From assembly GCA_016209725.1 (NCBI GenBank), contig JACQVO010000126.1, positions 1 through 13,543 on the forward strand: a stretch of DNA of 13,543 nt, in the 5' to 3' direction. The notes below the pieces were generated by a model. It was given only the letters and a program-made list of their open reading frames with translations. It made no database searches and was not told where the DNA came from. Each line of letters opens with the position of its first letter. The first letter of the stretch is position 1. This DNA comes from Candidatus Methylomirabilota bacterium. Its GTDB lineage: Bacteria; Methylomirabilota; Methylomirabilia; Methylomirabilales; 2-02-FULL-66-22. The translations under genes were made by a program, and so were the position numbers. Of this stretch, positions 6,345 through 12,203 are shown one piece after another.

Positions 6345-7007
6345 CTACTTGCGGAACGGAAAGCCGAGGTGCTCCAAGAGCGCCCGGGCCTCCTCGTCGG
6401 TCGTGGCCGAGGTCTCGATGCAGACATCCATCCCCCGGGTCATGTCCACCTTGTCGTACCGGATCTCGGGGAAGATGAGTTGCTCGCGAATCCCCAGGGC
6501 GTAGTTCCCCCGACCATCGAAGGATTTGGTGGGCACGCCTCGGAAGTCGCGGATGCGGGGCAGGGCCACCGAGAGCAGCCGATCCAGGAACTCGTACATC
6601 CGCTCCCCCCGCAGCGTCACCTTGCACCCGATGGGCATGCCCGCCCGGAGCTTGAAGGCGGCCTCGGACTTCCGGGCCCGGGTGACCACGGGCTTCTGCC
6701 CGCTGATGGCCCCCAGCTCCTCCACGGCCGCGTCGATCACCTTGACGTTTGCCACCGCCTCTCCCAGGCCCATATTGATGACCACCTTCCTGACCTGGGG
6801 GACCTGCATCCGGTTCGTGTAGTTGAACTGCTTCATCAGGCTGGGGAGGATCTCGGTCCGGTAGCGTTCCCGGAGCCGCGCCGGTACCGCGGGCACCTGC
6901 GGCACGGCGGCCTCGGGCTTCCCCTTGGCCGCTTTCTCTCCCTTGCCTGCCTTGGCCGCCTGGGGGGTCCCCTGGGCCCGGGCCTTGCGCTCTGCCTTGT
7001 CCGCCAT
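6345..7007 (-). CDS. rplE: 50S ribosomal protein L5 with N-terminal extension
   Basis: L5 binds 5S rRNA in the central protuberance and contacts P-site tRNA. The conserved protein starts at about residue 43 (ARLRERYRTEILPSLMKQF) and runs through QVRKVVINMGLGEA, ALPRIRDFRGVPTKSFDGRG and FPEIRYDKVDMTRGMDV to the end. The total is 220 residues, while the family usually has about 179. The extra 42 or so N-terminal residues are rich in Ala, Lys, Gly and Pro. The extension looks genuine because its ATG at 7007 lies only 3 nt after the rplX stop and no Met codon is present near residue 43. No strong Shine-Dalgarno is seen, so coupling to rplX is likely. Confidence 0.96.
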   Translation of the reverse strand: MADKAERKARAQGTPQAAKAGKGEKAAKGKPEAAVPQVPAVPARLRERYRTEILPSLMKQFNYTNRMQVPQVRKVVINMGLGEAVANVKVIDAAVEELGAISGQKPVVTRARKSEAAFKLRAGMPIGCKVTLRGERMYEFLDRLLSVALPRIRDFRGVPTKSFDGRGNYALGIREQLIFPEIRYDKVDMTRGMDVCIETSATTDEEARALLEHLGFPFRK

Positions 7008-7010
7008 GGC

Positions 7011-7340
7011 CTAATCCATCGTCTCGCCGCACTCGCGGCACACCCGAACCTTGCGCCCGTCCGCCAACTGGGTGTGCCCAACGCGAACCGGGCGGTCACA
7101 CTTGCCGCACACCAGCTGGACGTTGGAGACGTGGAGAGGGTTCTCCCGCTCCAGGATGCCCCCCTGCTGGCCAAGCCGGCCCGGCTTGGTGTGGCGCTTC
7201 ACGAAGTTGATCTTCTCCACCAGGATCTTCTCCAGCTTGGGGAGCACGCGCAGGACCTTGCCCCGTTTCCCCTTGTCCTTCCCGGCGACCACCTCGACCA
7301 GATCGTTCTTGTTCACCGCAAGCCGATGCCCGACACCCAT
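7011..7340 (-). CDS. rplX: 50S ribosomal protein L24 (with C-terminal zinc ribbon motif)
   Basis: L24 is an assembly-initiator protein of the 50S subunit. From the ATG at 7340 the product is 109 residues, a normal size. The KOW motif follows KNDLVEVVAGKDKGKRGKV (11-29), and VKRHTKP is conserved. The C-terminal part has C78-X2-C81 and C101-X2-C104, a zinc-ribbon-like pair found in many bacterial L24 proteins. The start is uncertain. The frame is also open from a GTG at 7379, which lies inside the 7-bp repeat and would add non-homologous residues. A GTG at 7316 directly before NKND would give a shorter protein. No strong Shine-Dalgarno decides between them. Confidence 0.93.
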   Translation of the reverse strand: MGVGHRLAVNKNDLVEVVAGKDKGKRGKVLRVLPKLEKILVEKINFVKRHTKPGRLGQQGGILERENPLHVSNVQLVCGKCDRPVRVGHTQLADGRKVRVCRECGETMD

Positions 7341-7350
7341 GATGCCATCC

Positions 7351-7399
7351 CGTGAAACGTGAAACGTTGAGCGTGACACGCGAATCGCTGCGCGTTCCG
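7351..7399. repeat. Seven consecutive 7-bp units (rplN-rplX gap)
   Basis: Seven units fill the space from one base after the rplN stop to about ten bases before the rplX start. All begin with CG: CGTGAAA twice, then CGTTGAG, CGTGACA, CGCGAAT, CGCTGCG and CGTTCCG. The first two are identical, and the rest diverge progressively towards rplN. The array is the longest and most degenerate in the window. Short palindromic pairing (ACGCG with CGCGT) is possible within units 4-7. It is read through in the rplX frame, which creates a false N-terminal extension if the upstream GTG is taken. Confidence 0.85.
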
Positions 7400-7400
7400 G

Positions 7401-7769
7401 CTAGATCACCTCGGGCGCGAGGGAGATGATTTTCATGAACCGCGCCTCGCGCAGCTCGCGGGCGACCGGCCCGAAGATCCGGGTCCCCACCGGATCATTG
7501 TGCTCGTTGATGAGGACGGCGGCGTTCCGGTCAAACTTGATGTAGGTCCCGTCGGACCGGCGCTGTTCCTTCGTCGTCCGGACCACCACGGCCTTGACGA
7601 CGGTCCCCTTCTTCACCGTCCCCTCGGGAATCGCCTCCTTGACGCTGGCGACAATGATATCCCCCAGTCGGGCGTAGCGCTTGGCCGAACCCCCCAGGAC
7701 CTTGATCAGCGAGATGCGCTTCGCCCCGGAGTTGTCGGCAACATCCAGGATCGTTCGGAGGCCGATCAT
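7401..7769 (-). CDS. rplN: 50S ribosomal protein L14
   Basis: L14 is a 50S interface protein that forms intersubunit bridges with 16S rRNA and is the docking site for silencing factor RsfS in other bacteria. The 122 residues are exactly the usual length. MIGLRTILDVADNSGAKRI, GDIIVASVKEAIPEG, RFDRNAAVLIN-like KFDRNAAVLIN and GTRIFGPVARELRE are all family signatures. The ATG at 7769 has only a GGCGGGG about 8 nt upstream. It opens the spc block, separated from rpsQ by 85 nt. Confidence 0.98.
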   Translation of the reverse strand: MIGLRTILDVADNSGAKRISLIKVLGGSAKRYARLGDIIVASVKEAIPEGTVKKGTVVKAVVVRTTKEQRRSDGTYIKFDRNAAVLINEHNDPVGTRIFGPVARELREARFMKIISLAPEVI

Positions 7770-7771
7770 CT

Positions 7772-7795
7772 GTGAACCCCGCCGTGAACTCTGCC
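7772..7795. repeat. 12-bp direct repeat in the rpsQ-rplN gap
   Basis: Two adjacent 12-bp copies, GTGAACCCCGCC and GTGAACTCTGCC, differ at two positions. They lie directly upstream of the rplN ATG in the mRNA and include its weak GGCGGGG ribosome site. The period is 12 bp, not 7, so this may be unrelated to the heptamer arrays. The rest of this 85-nt gap (up to 7854) is GC-rich with a G-run and no promoter that I recognise. Confidence 0.5.
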
Positions 7796-7854
7796 CCCAC
7801 CTCGGATGGAACCCACCCTGCCTTCCTGTGGCCCGGGAGGCGGGGGGGAGCCCC

Positions 7855-8127
7855 TCAGACCGCCCGCTGCAGGATCTCGACCACGCGCCAGCGCTTGTCC
7901 TTGCTGAGGGGCCGTGTTTCCATCAGCCGGACCGTATCCCCCTCATGGCAGGCGTTCTCTTCGTCGTGGGCCTTGACCCGCGTCTTGCGTCGGACCCTCT
8001 TGCTGTAACCGTGGTGGCGCACCAATCGGGCGATCTCGACCACCACCGTCTTGTGCATCTTGTCGCTGACCACGGCCCCCACCGCCGTCTGCCGCCGGTT
8101 GCGGGCTTCGCCTTCTTGCGGCGCCAT
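7855..8127 (-). CDS. rpsQ: 30S ribosomal protein S17
   Basis: S17 is a primary 16S rRNA-binding protein of the 30S body with an OB fold. The 90 residues fit the family (about 80-90). The signature region VGAVVSDKMHKTVVVEIARLV (16-36) and the segment VKAHDEENACHEGDTVRLMETRPLSKDKRW match S17 throughout. The ATG at 8127 lies one base after the rpmC stop, and GGGAGGG inside the end of rpmC is placed 7 nt upstream. It ends the S10 block before an 85-nt gap to rplN. Confidence 0.98.
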   Translation of the reverse strand: MAPQEGEARNRRQTAVGAVVSDKMHKTVVVEIARLVRHHGYSKRVRRKTRVKAHDEENACHEGDTVRLMETRPLSKDKRWRVVEILQRAV

Positions 8128-8128
8128 G

Positions 8129-8374
8129 CTAGGACCCTCCCTTGGCGGGTGCCGCAGTCGGCCCCGCGGTGGGTGCCGTGGCCGGCCCCGCCTCGAACGC
8201 GCGCTGGGCAGTTCGGACCCGGGCGATGTCGCGGCGAAGCTGCCGGACCCGCATGGGATTCTCCAACTGCGTGGTGGCCTGGCGTAGGCGCAGTTTGAAG
8301 AGTGCCTCCCGCAGCTCGGCCTCCTTCTGGTGCAGCTCGTCCCTGGTCAGATCCTTCAGTTCGCCGTACTTCAC
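8129..8374 (-). CDS. rpmC: 50S ribosomal protein L29 with Ala/Pro tail
   Basis: L29 lies at the polypeptide exit tunnel beside L23 and helps form the docking site for SRP and trigger factor. The product is 81 residues when started at the GTG at 8374, versus about 60-70 in most bacteria. The two-helix core MKYGELKDLTRDELHQKEAE through NPMRVRQLRRDIARVRT is typical. The last 20 or so residues are a low-complexity Ala/Pro/Thr/Gly tail. The GTG overlaps the rplP stop by 4 nt (GTGA). Upstream in-frame sequence lies inside rplP and has no family support. Confidence 0.95.
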   Translation of the reverse strand: MKYGELKDLTRDELHQKEAELREALFKLRLRQATTQLENPMRVRQLRRDIARVRTAQRAFEAGPATAPTAGPTAAPAKGGS

Positions 8375-8799
8375 TCCCCCACCCCCCCCACGCCTTTCCG
8401 GGACACGAAGCGGGTGGCAATGGGCAGCTTCATGGCCGCCAGGCGCATGGCCTCCTTGGCCTCCGCTTCCGGGATCCCCTCCATCTCGTAGAGGATCCGG
8501 CCGGGCTTCACCACGGCGACCCACCCCTCCGGCGCGCCCTTGCCCTTGCCCATACGGGTCTCGGCCGGTTTGGCGGTGATCGGCTTATCCGGGAAGATGC
8601 GGATCCACACCTTGCCGCCTCGCTTCACGTATCGGGTCATGGCCCGGCGGGCGGCCTCGATCTGCCGGTTCGTAATCCAGGCAGCCTCCAGCGCCTTGAG
8701 GCCGTACTGGCCGAAGGCCAGGCGACTCCCGCGGGTGGCGATCCCGGCCCGCCGGCCCCGCTGCTGCTTGCGAAACTTGACGCGCTTGGGAATCAACAT
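8371..8799 (-). CDS. rplP: 50S ribosomal protein L16
   Basis: L16 organises the A-site tRNA region of the 50S subunit and joins late in assembly. The 142 residues are close to the usual 136-144. The N-terminus MLIPKRVKFRKQQRGR, the central GGKVWIRIFPDKPITAKPAE and the loop RMGKGKGAPEGWVAVVKPGR are strongly conserved. GGAG lies 6 nt before the ATG at 8799. The gap from rpsC is 21 nt, and the stop overlaps rpmC by 4 nt. The C-terminus is a short glycine-rich GVGGVGE. Confidence 0.98.
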   Translation of the reverse strand: MLIPKRVKFRKQQRGRRAGIATRGSRLAFGQYGLKALEAAWITNRQIEAARRAMTRYVKRGGKVWIRIFPDKPITAKPAETRMGKGKGAPEGWVAVVKPGRILYEMEGIPEAEAKEAMRLAAMKLPIATRFVSRKGVGGVGE

Positions 8800-8820
8800 G
8801 CCCGACTCCGCGCCATCGGG

Positions 8821-9555
8821 TTACCGCTGGGGGGGCGGGGTCCCGGCCCCCCGGGTGCGCCGGGGCCGGTCCGAGGGGGTCCGCAGCTCCCGGAGTCGCT
8901 CCGGCGGCTTGCTCTCCACACCCAGCGTCTCGGGCAGCACCTCGCCGTGGCAGACCCAGGTCTTCACGCCGATGATCCCGTAGGTGGTCTTGGCCGTGGC
9001 CTGACCGAAGTCGATGTCGGCCCGGAGCGTGTGGAGCGGGACACGGCCCTCGCGGTACCACTCGGACCGGGCGATCTCGGCGCCGGCCAGCCGACCGGCG
9101 CAGGCCACCTTGACCCCCTGGGCCCCGAGCCGCATGGACGACTGGACGGCCTTCTTCATGGCGCGCCGGAAGGCCACGCGCCGCTCAAGCTGCTGGGCAA
9201 TCTGCTCCGCCACCAACTGGGCATCCAGTTCGGCCTTGCGCACCTCCTCGATGTCGAGTCGGACTTCCTTCTTGGTCATCCGGGAGAGCTCCGCCCGGAG
9301 CTTCTCCACTTCGGATCCCTTCTTGCCGATGATGATTCCAGGGCGGGCGGTGTGAATGACAATCCGGAGCTGGTCGGCCTTCCGCTCGATCTCGATCCGT
9401 GACACCCCCGAATGGTACAGCCGCTCCTTGATGTACCGGCGGAGCCGCAAGTCCTCGTGGAGCAACTCGGCATAATTCCTGCCCGCGAACCACCGGGATC
9501 GCCACGTCTTGATGACCCCCAGGCGGAACCCCAGGGGGTGCGTCTTTTGTCCCAC
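8821..9555 (-). CDS. rpsC: 30S ribosomal protein S3
   Basis: S3 forms part of the mRNA entry channel with S4 and S5 and contributes to helicase activity. The 244 residues are at the long end of the family. A type II KH domain carries GIIIGKKG at 73-80, and the C-terminal domain ends with GIIGVKTWVCHGEVLP. The last 45 or so residues form a Pro/Arg-rich tail, a variable part in this family. The start is GTG at 9555 with GAGGAGG 5 nt upstream; the Shine-Dalgarno begins right after the rplV stop codon TAG. The first residues, MGQKTHPLGFRLGV, are the standard S3 N-terminus. Confidence 0.98.
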   Translation of the reverse strand: MGQKTHPLGFRLGVIKTWRSRWFAGRNYAELLHEDLRLRRYIKERLYHSGVSRIEIERKADQLRIVIHTARPGIIIGKKGSEVEKLRAELSRMTKKEVRLDIEEVRKAELDAQLVAEQIAQQLERRVAFRRAMKKAVQSSMRLGAQGVKVACAGRLAGAEIARSEWYREGRVPLHTLRADIDFGQATAKTTYGIIGVKTWVCHGEVLPETLGVESKPPERLRELRTPSDRPRRTRGAGTPPPQR

Positions 9556-9566
9556 GCTGGCCTCCT

Positions 9567-9914
9567 CTAGCCTTCTTCCCGCTCCCGCAATACGATGGTA
9601 ATGTGGCTGGTCCGCTTCCGGATCCGGTAGGCCCGGCCCATGGCCCGGGGCTGGATGCGTTTCCCCGTCGGGCCCTCGTTGACAAACGCCTCGGCCACTA
9701 CCAGCCGATCCACGTCCCGCACGCCATGGTTCTGGGTGGCGTTGGCCATGGCCGAGCGCAGCACCTTCTCGACCAGCCGCGCCGCCTGGCGCTTGGCAAC
9801 CTGCACCTGGACCAGGGCGGTGTTCACGTCCTGCCCCCGGATCAGGTCCGCCACCAATCGCGCCTTCTGGGGCGGCACCCGGACGAATCGTGCAACCGCT
9901 CTCGCCTCTGCCAT
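9567..9914 (-). CDS. rplV: 50S ribosomal protein L22
   Basis: L22 lines the peptide exit tunnel with a long beta-hairpin and is a known site of macrolide-resistance mutations. The 115 residues are a normal length. MAEARAVARFVRVPPQKARL and the hairpin/C-terminus NEGPTGKRIQPRAMGRAYR followed by RIRKRTSHITIVL match the family. GAGG lies 7 nt before the ATG at 9914. The 95-nt gap from rpsS contains the clearest heptamer hairpin in the window. Only 11 nt separate it from rpsC. Confidence 0.98.
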   Translation of the reverse strand: MAEARAVARFVRVPPQKARLVADLIRGQDVNTALVQVQVAKRQAARLVEKVLRSAMANATQNHGVRDVDRLVVAEAFVNEGPTGKRIQPRAMGRAYRIRKRTSHITIVLREREEG

Positions 9915-9944
9915 CTCTCAGCCTCGGTCCCTGAACCGGTCACG

Positions 9945-9998
9945 GGAAATCGGAAACTGGAAATTGGTCCTGATTCCAGTGTCCAGTTTCCATTTTCC
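9945..9998. repeat. Facing heptamer arrays forming a 54-nt hairpin (rpsS-rplV gap)
   Basis: Three 7-bp units GGAAATC, GGAAACT, GGAAATT plus GG (9945-9967) face an opposite arm of the same design (9976-9998), across an 8-nt loop TCCTGATT. The opposite arm read in reverse complement is GGAAAAT, GGAAACT, GGACACT plus GG. Nineteen of the 23 arm positions pair, including a perfect GGAAACTGG core. The stem can extend three further pairs beyond one mismatch on the outer side. The element lies about 30 nt upstream of the rplV ATG and about 11 nt after the rpsS stop codon. It has no downstream U-run, so it does not look like an intrinsic terminator. Confidence 0.9.
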
Positions 9999-10009
9999 GG
10001 TGCCCCGCC

Positions 10010-10294
10010 CTATTTCAACGCGGTGGATTTGCCGGTGTGCGCGCCGTGCCCGCGAAAGGTCCGGGTGGGGGAGAACTCTCCCAGCTTGTGGCCGACCATA
10101 TTTTCCGTGATGTACACCGGGATGAATTTCTTCCCGTTGTGGATCGCCAGGGTATGCCCCACAAACTCAGGGGTGATGGTGGAGCGGCGAGACCAAGTCT
10201 TGAAGACCTTCTTCTCCCGCGCCCGGTTCAGGGCTTCGATCTTCTTCAACAGCTTGGGCTCGACGTAGGGCCCCTTCTTCAGCGATCGTGGCAC
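10010..10294 (-). CDS. rpsS: 30S ribosomal protein S19
   Basis: S19 is a 30S head protein that pairs with S13 and takes part in intersubunit contacts. The 94 residues match the family length. MPRSLKKGPYVEPKLLKKI, TWSRRSTITPEFVGHTLAIHN and YITENMVGHKLGEFSPTRTF are diagnostic. The start is GTG at 10294 with GGGGGAG just upstream. It lies 55 nt after rplB and before rplV, as in other S10 operons. Confidence 0.98.
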   Translation of the reverse strand: MPRSLKKGPYVEPKLLKKIEALNRAREKKVFKTWSRRSTITPEFVGHTLAIHNGKKFIPVYITENMVGHKLGEFSPTRTFRGHGAHTGKSTALK

Positions 10295-10349
10295 GCGCTC
10301 CCCCTGCCTCGGCCGGCCCTGGACTGGCCAGGACAGGCCGACATGGGAC

Positions 10350-11168
10350 CTACTTGCGTCGCTTGACGATGTACCGGTCGGACGCCTTCCGCCGTGGTCG
10401 GGTCTTGACCTCGCCCTTCCCCCAGGGACTGCACGGGTGGCGACCCCCCGAGCTCTTCCCCTCGCCGCCGCCCATGGGATGGTCGTGAGGATTCATGGCC
10501 ACCCCCCGGACCGAGGGGCGGATCCCCAGCCACCGAGAGCGTCCCGCCTTCCCGATGGAGACGTTCTCGTGGTCCAGATTCCCCACCTGGCCGATGGTGG
10601 CCATACACGAGAGCCGCACCTTTCGCATCTCACCCGAGGGCAGGCGCAGGAGGCCGTACTCCCCCTCTTTGGCCACGAACTGGGCCGTGGCGCCCGCTGT
10701 GCGCGCCATTTGGGCCCCCTTCCCCGGCTGCAGCTCGATGTTGTGCACTGTCACGCCCACCGGGATGTTCTTGAGCGGAAGGGCGTTGCCCACCCGGACC
10801 TCGGCGTCGGGACCGGACATCACCCGATCCCCCACCTGGAGGCCGAGGGGAGCCAGGATGTAACGCTTCTCTCCGTCGGTGTAGTGCAGCAGTGCGATCC
10901 GGGAGGATCGGTTCGGGTCGTACTCGATCGCCGCGACCCGGGCCGGGATGTTGTGCTTCTCCCGCCGGAAATCGATCTGGCGGTACATTCGCTTGTGACC
11001 GCCGCCGTGGTGACGGCAGGTGATGCGTCCCAGGGCGTTGCGTCCCCCGGTCTTCCGGAGCGGGATCAGCAGGGATTTCTCGGGCGCCCGCTTCGTCAGC
11101 TCCTCGAAGGTGGAGACGCTCTGAAACCGGCGCCCCGGCGATGTGGGTCGGTATTTTCTCACAGGCAT
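10350..11168 (-). CDS. rplB: 50S ribosomal protein L2
   Basis: L2 is one of the most conserved 50S proteins, needed for subunit joining and close to the peptidyl transferase centre. The 272 residues are standard. The N-terminus MPVRKYRPTSPGRRFQSVS, GGRNALGRITCRHHGGGHKR and IGQVGNLDHENVSIGKAGRS match the family. The late signature reads NPHDHPMGGGEG. The functionally important Asp-His pair is kept, but the His usually seen after the Pro is Met here. The ATG at 11168 has AAGGA about 7 nt upstream, just beyond the heptamer array of the rplW gap. Confidence 0.98.
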   Translation of the reverse strand: MPVRKYRPTSPGRRFQSVSTFEELTKRAPEKSLLIPLRKTGGRNALGRITCRHHGGGHKRMYRQIDFRREKHNIPARVAAIEYDPNRSSRIALLHYTDGEKRYILAPLGLQVGDRVMSGPDAEVRVGNALPLKNIPVGVTVHNIELQPGKGAQMARTAGATAQFVAKEGEYGLLRLPSGEMRKVRLSCMATIGQVGNLDHENVSIGKAGRSRWLGIRPSVRGVAMNPHDHPMGGGEGKSSGGRHPCSPWGKGEVKTRPRRKASDRYIVKRRK

Positions 11169-11180
11169 CGTCGTGTCCTT

Positions 11181-11208
11181 GCTCTCGGCTCGCGGCTCGC
11201 GGCTGTCC
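11181..11208. repeat. Heptamer tandem repeat (rplW-rplB gap)
   Basis: Four consecutive 7-bp units, GCTCTCG, GCTCGCG, GCTCGCG and a degenerate GCTGTCC, make up most of the 42-nt gap between the rplW stop and the rplB start. The middle two are identical. GCTCTCG and GCTCGCG recur in the secY-adk gap about 9 kb away, in the same orientation. The rplB Shine-Dalgarno (AAGGA) lies outside the array, so here the repeat does not supply the ribosome site. Confidence 0.82.
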
Positions 11209-11210
11209 TG

Positions 11211-11501
11211 CTATACCCCTTCGTACAACTCGATCGAATCCCCTTCTTTCAGGGTGGCGATGGCTTTCTTCCAGTCCGGCTTCCGGCCCTGGAATCGACC
11301 CAGGCGCTTGACCTTCCCCCGCACCTGGAGGGTTCGCACGTCCAGGACCGTGACCTTGAAGAGCTGCTCGATGGCCTGCTTGATCTCGATCTTGTTGGCC
11401 GTCTTGGCCACCCGGAAGACGTACTGGTTCCCCTCCTCCTTCAGGCGGGTCCCCTTCTCGGTCAGGAGCGGCTTCCGCACCACCTGATATGGACTCCTCA
11501 T
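11211..11501 (-). CDS. rplW: 50S ribosomal protein L23
   Basis: L23 sits at the tunnel exit and is the main docking site for trigger factor and SRP. The 96 residues are typical. VVRKPLLTEKGTRLKEEGNQ, the YVFRVAKTANKIEIKQAIE segment and the loop followed by RFQGRKPDWKKAIATLKEGD match the family. The ATG at 11501 overlaps the rplD stop by 4 nt (ATGA), with GGAGG inside rplD upstream. Nothing is unusual. Confidence 0.98.
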   Translation of the reverse strand: MRSPYQVVRKPLLTEKGTRLKEEGNQYVFRVAKTANKIEIKQAIEQLFKVTVLDVRTLQVRGKVKRLGRFQGRKPDWKKAIATLKEGDSIELYEGV

Positions 11502-12127
11502 GCGGCCAGCGCCTCCTGGAGCGTGTGGACGCCCTCCGGGGTCAGGATCAGAGTGTCCGCCTTAAGGATGTCGTAGACGTTCAGGCCTTGCACGGTGAGG
11601 ACGCGAACCTCGGGAAGGTTCCGCGCCGACTTCTCCACGACCTCGTCCCGCCCCGGCAGGACCACCAGCGCCCTGCCCTGCGCCCCCAGCGATTTCAGCA
11701 GGCCCCGCATACCCTTGGTGCTTGGCTTTTCCAGGCCGAAGGATTCCAGCAAACGGACCGCCCCGGCCTTCGCCTTGGCGGTCAGGGCGCCACACAGCGC
11801 CTGGCGGCGCACCGCCTTGGGGACCCGGAAGCCGTACTCCCTGGGATGAGGACCGAAGATGGTCCCGCCGTGGCGCCAGAGGGGCGAGCGGCTGCTTCCC
11901 GCACGCGCGCGCCCCGTTCCCTTCTGTTTCCAGGGCTTCTTCCCACCCCCGGACACCTCGCTGCGCCCCTTGGTGTCTGCGGTGCCCTGCCGGCGGGTCG
12001 CCAGCTGCATGCGGACCACTTCGTGCAGGAGGTGCCGCCTCACCGCCGCGCCGAAGATCGCCTCGGGCAGTTCCAGGCTGTCCACCTTCTCGTTATGTGC
12101 GTTGACCACGTCCACGGTCGTCGTCAT
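11498..12127 (-). CDS. rplD: 50S ribosomal protein L4
   Basis: L4 reaches the exit tunnel constriction with a long loop and, in E. coli, also represses its own S10 operon by binding the mRNA leader and promoting termination. The product is 209 residues from the ATG at 12127. I prefer this start because GGAGAGG lies 8 nt upstream. The in-frame ATG at 12145 adds six residues and has no ribosome site. The loop region has GGGKKPWKQKGTGRARAG and SPLWRHGGTIFGPHPREYGF, strongly conserved. A 5-bp stem, CCCAT-CGG-ATGGG (12141-12153), lies directly beside the Shine-Dalgarno. Confidence 0.97.
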   Translation of the reverse strand: MTTTVDVVNAHNEKVDSLELPEAIFGAAVRRHLLHEVVRMQLATRRQGTADTKGRSEVSGGGKKPWKQKGTGRARAGSSRSPLWRHGGTIFGPHPREYGFRVPKAVRRQALCGALTAKAKAGAVRLLESFGLEKPSTKGMRGLLKSLGAQGRALVVLPGRDEVVEKSARNLPEVRVLTVQGLNVYDILKADTLILTPEGVHTLQEALAA

Positions 12128-12140
12128 GGTCGCTGCCTCT

Positions 12141-12153
12141 CCCATCCGATGGG
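12141..12153 (-). promoter_or_regulatory. Small hairpin beside the rplD ribosome-binding site
   Basis: The mRNA reads CCCAT-CGG-ATGGG, a perfect 5-bp stem with a 3-nt loop, with the stem's 3' arm abutting the AGAGG of the rplD Shine-Dalgarno. It could modulate access to that site. It is short enough to occur by chance in GC-rich sequence, and I cannot say that it is functional. Confidence 0.3.
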
Positions 12154-12203
12154 GGACACTGTGGAAGTGCCCAGGGGAGGCCCGGACAGAAGTCGGGATG
12201 TCC

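Noticed and set aside
8302..9402. Plus-strand 366-codon frame opposite rplP and rpsC
   Set aside because: Its composition mirrors the complement of the ribosomal genes, and no motif is recognisable.
9945..9998. Hairpin as an intrinsic transcription terminator
   Set aside because: The stem is imperfect and AT-rich in part, no U-run follows on the transcribed strand, and termination inside the S10 operon before rplV would be harmful.
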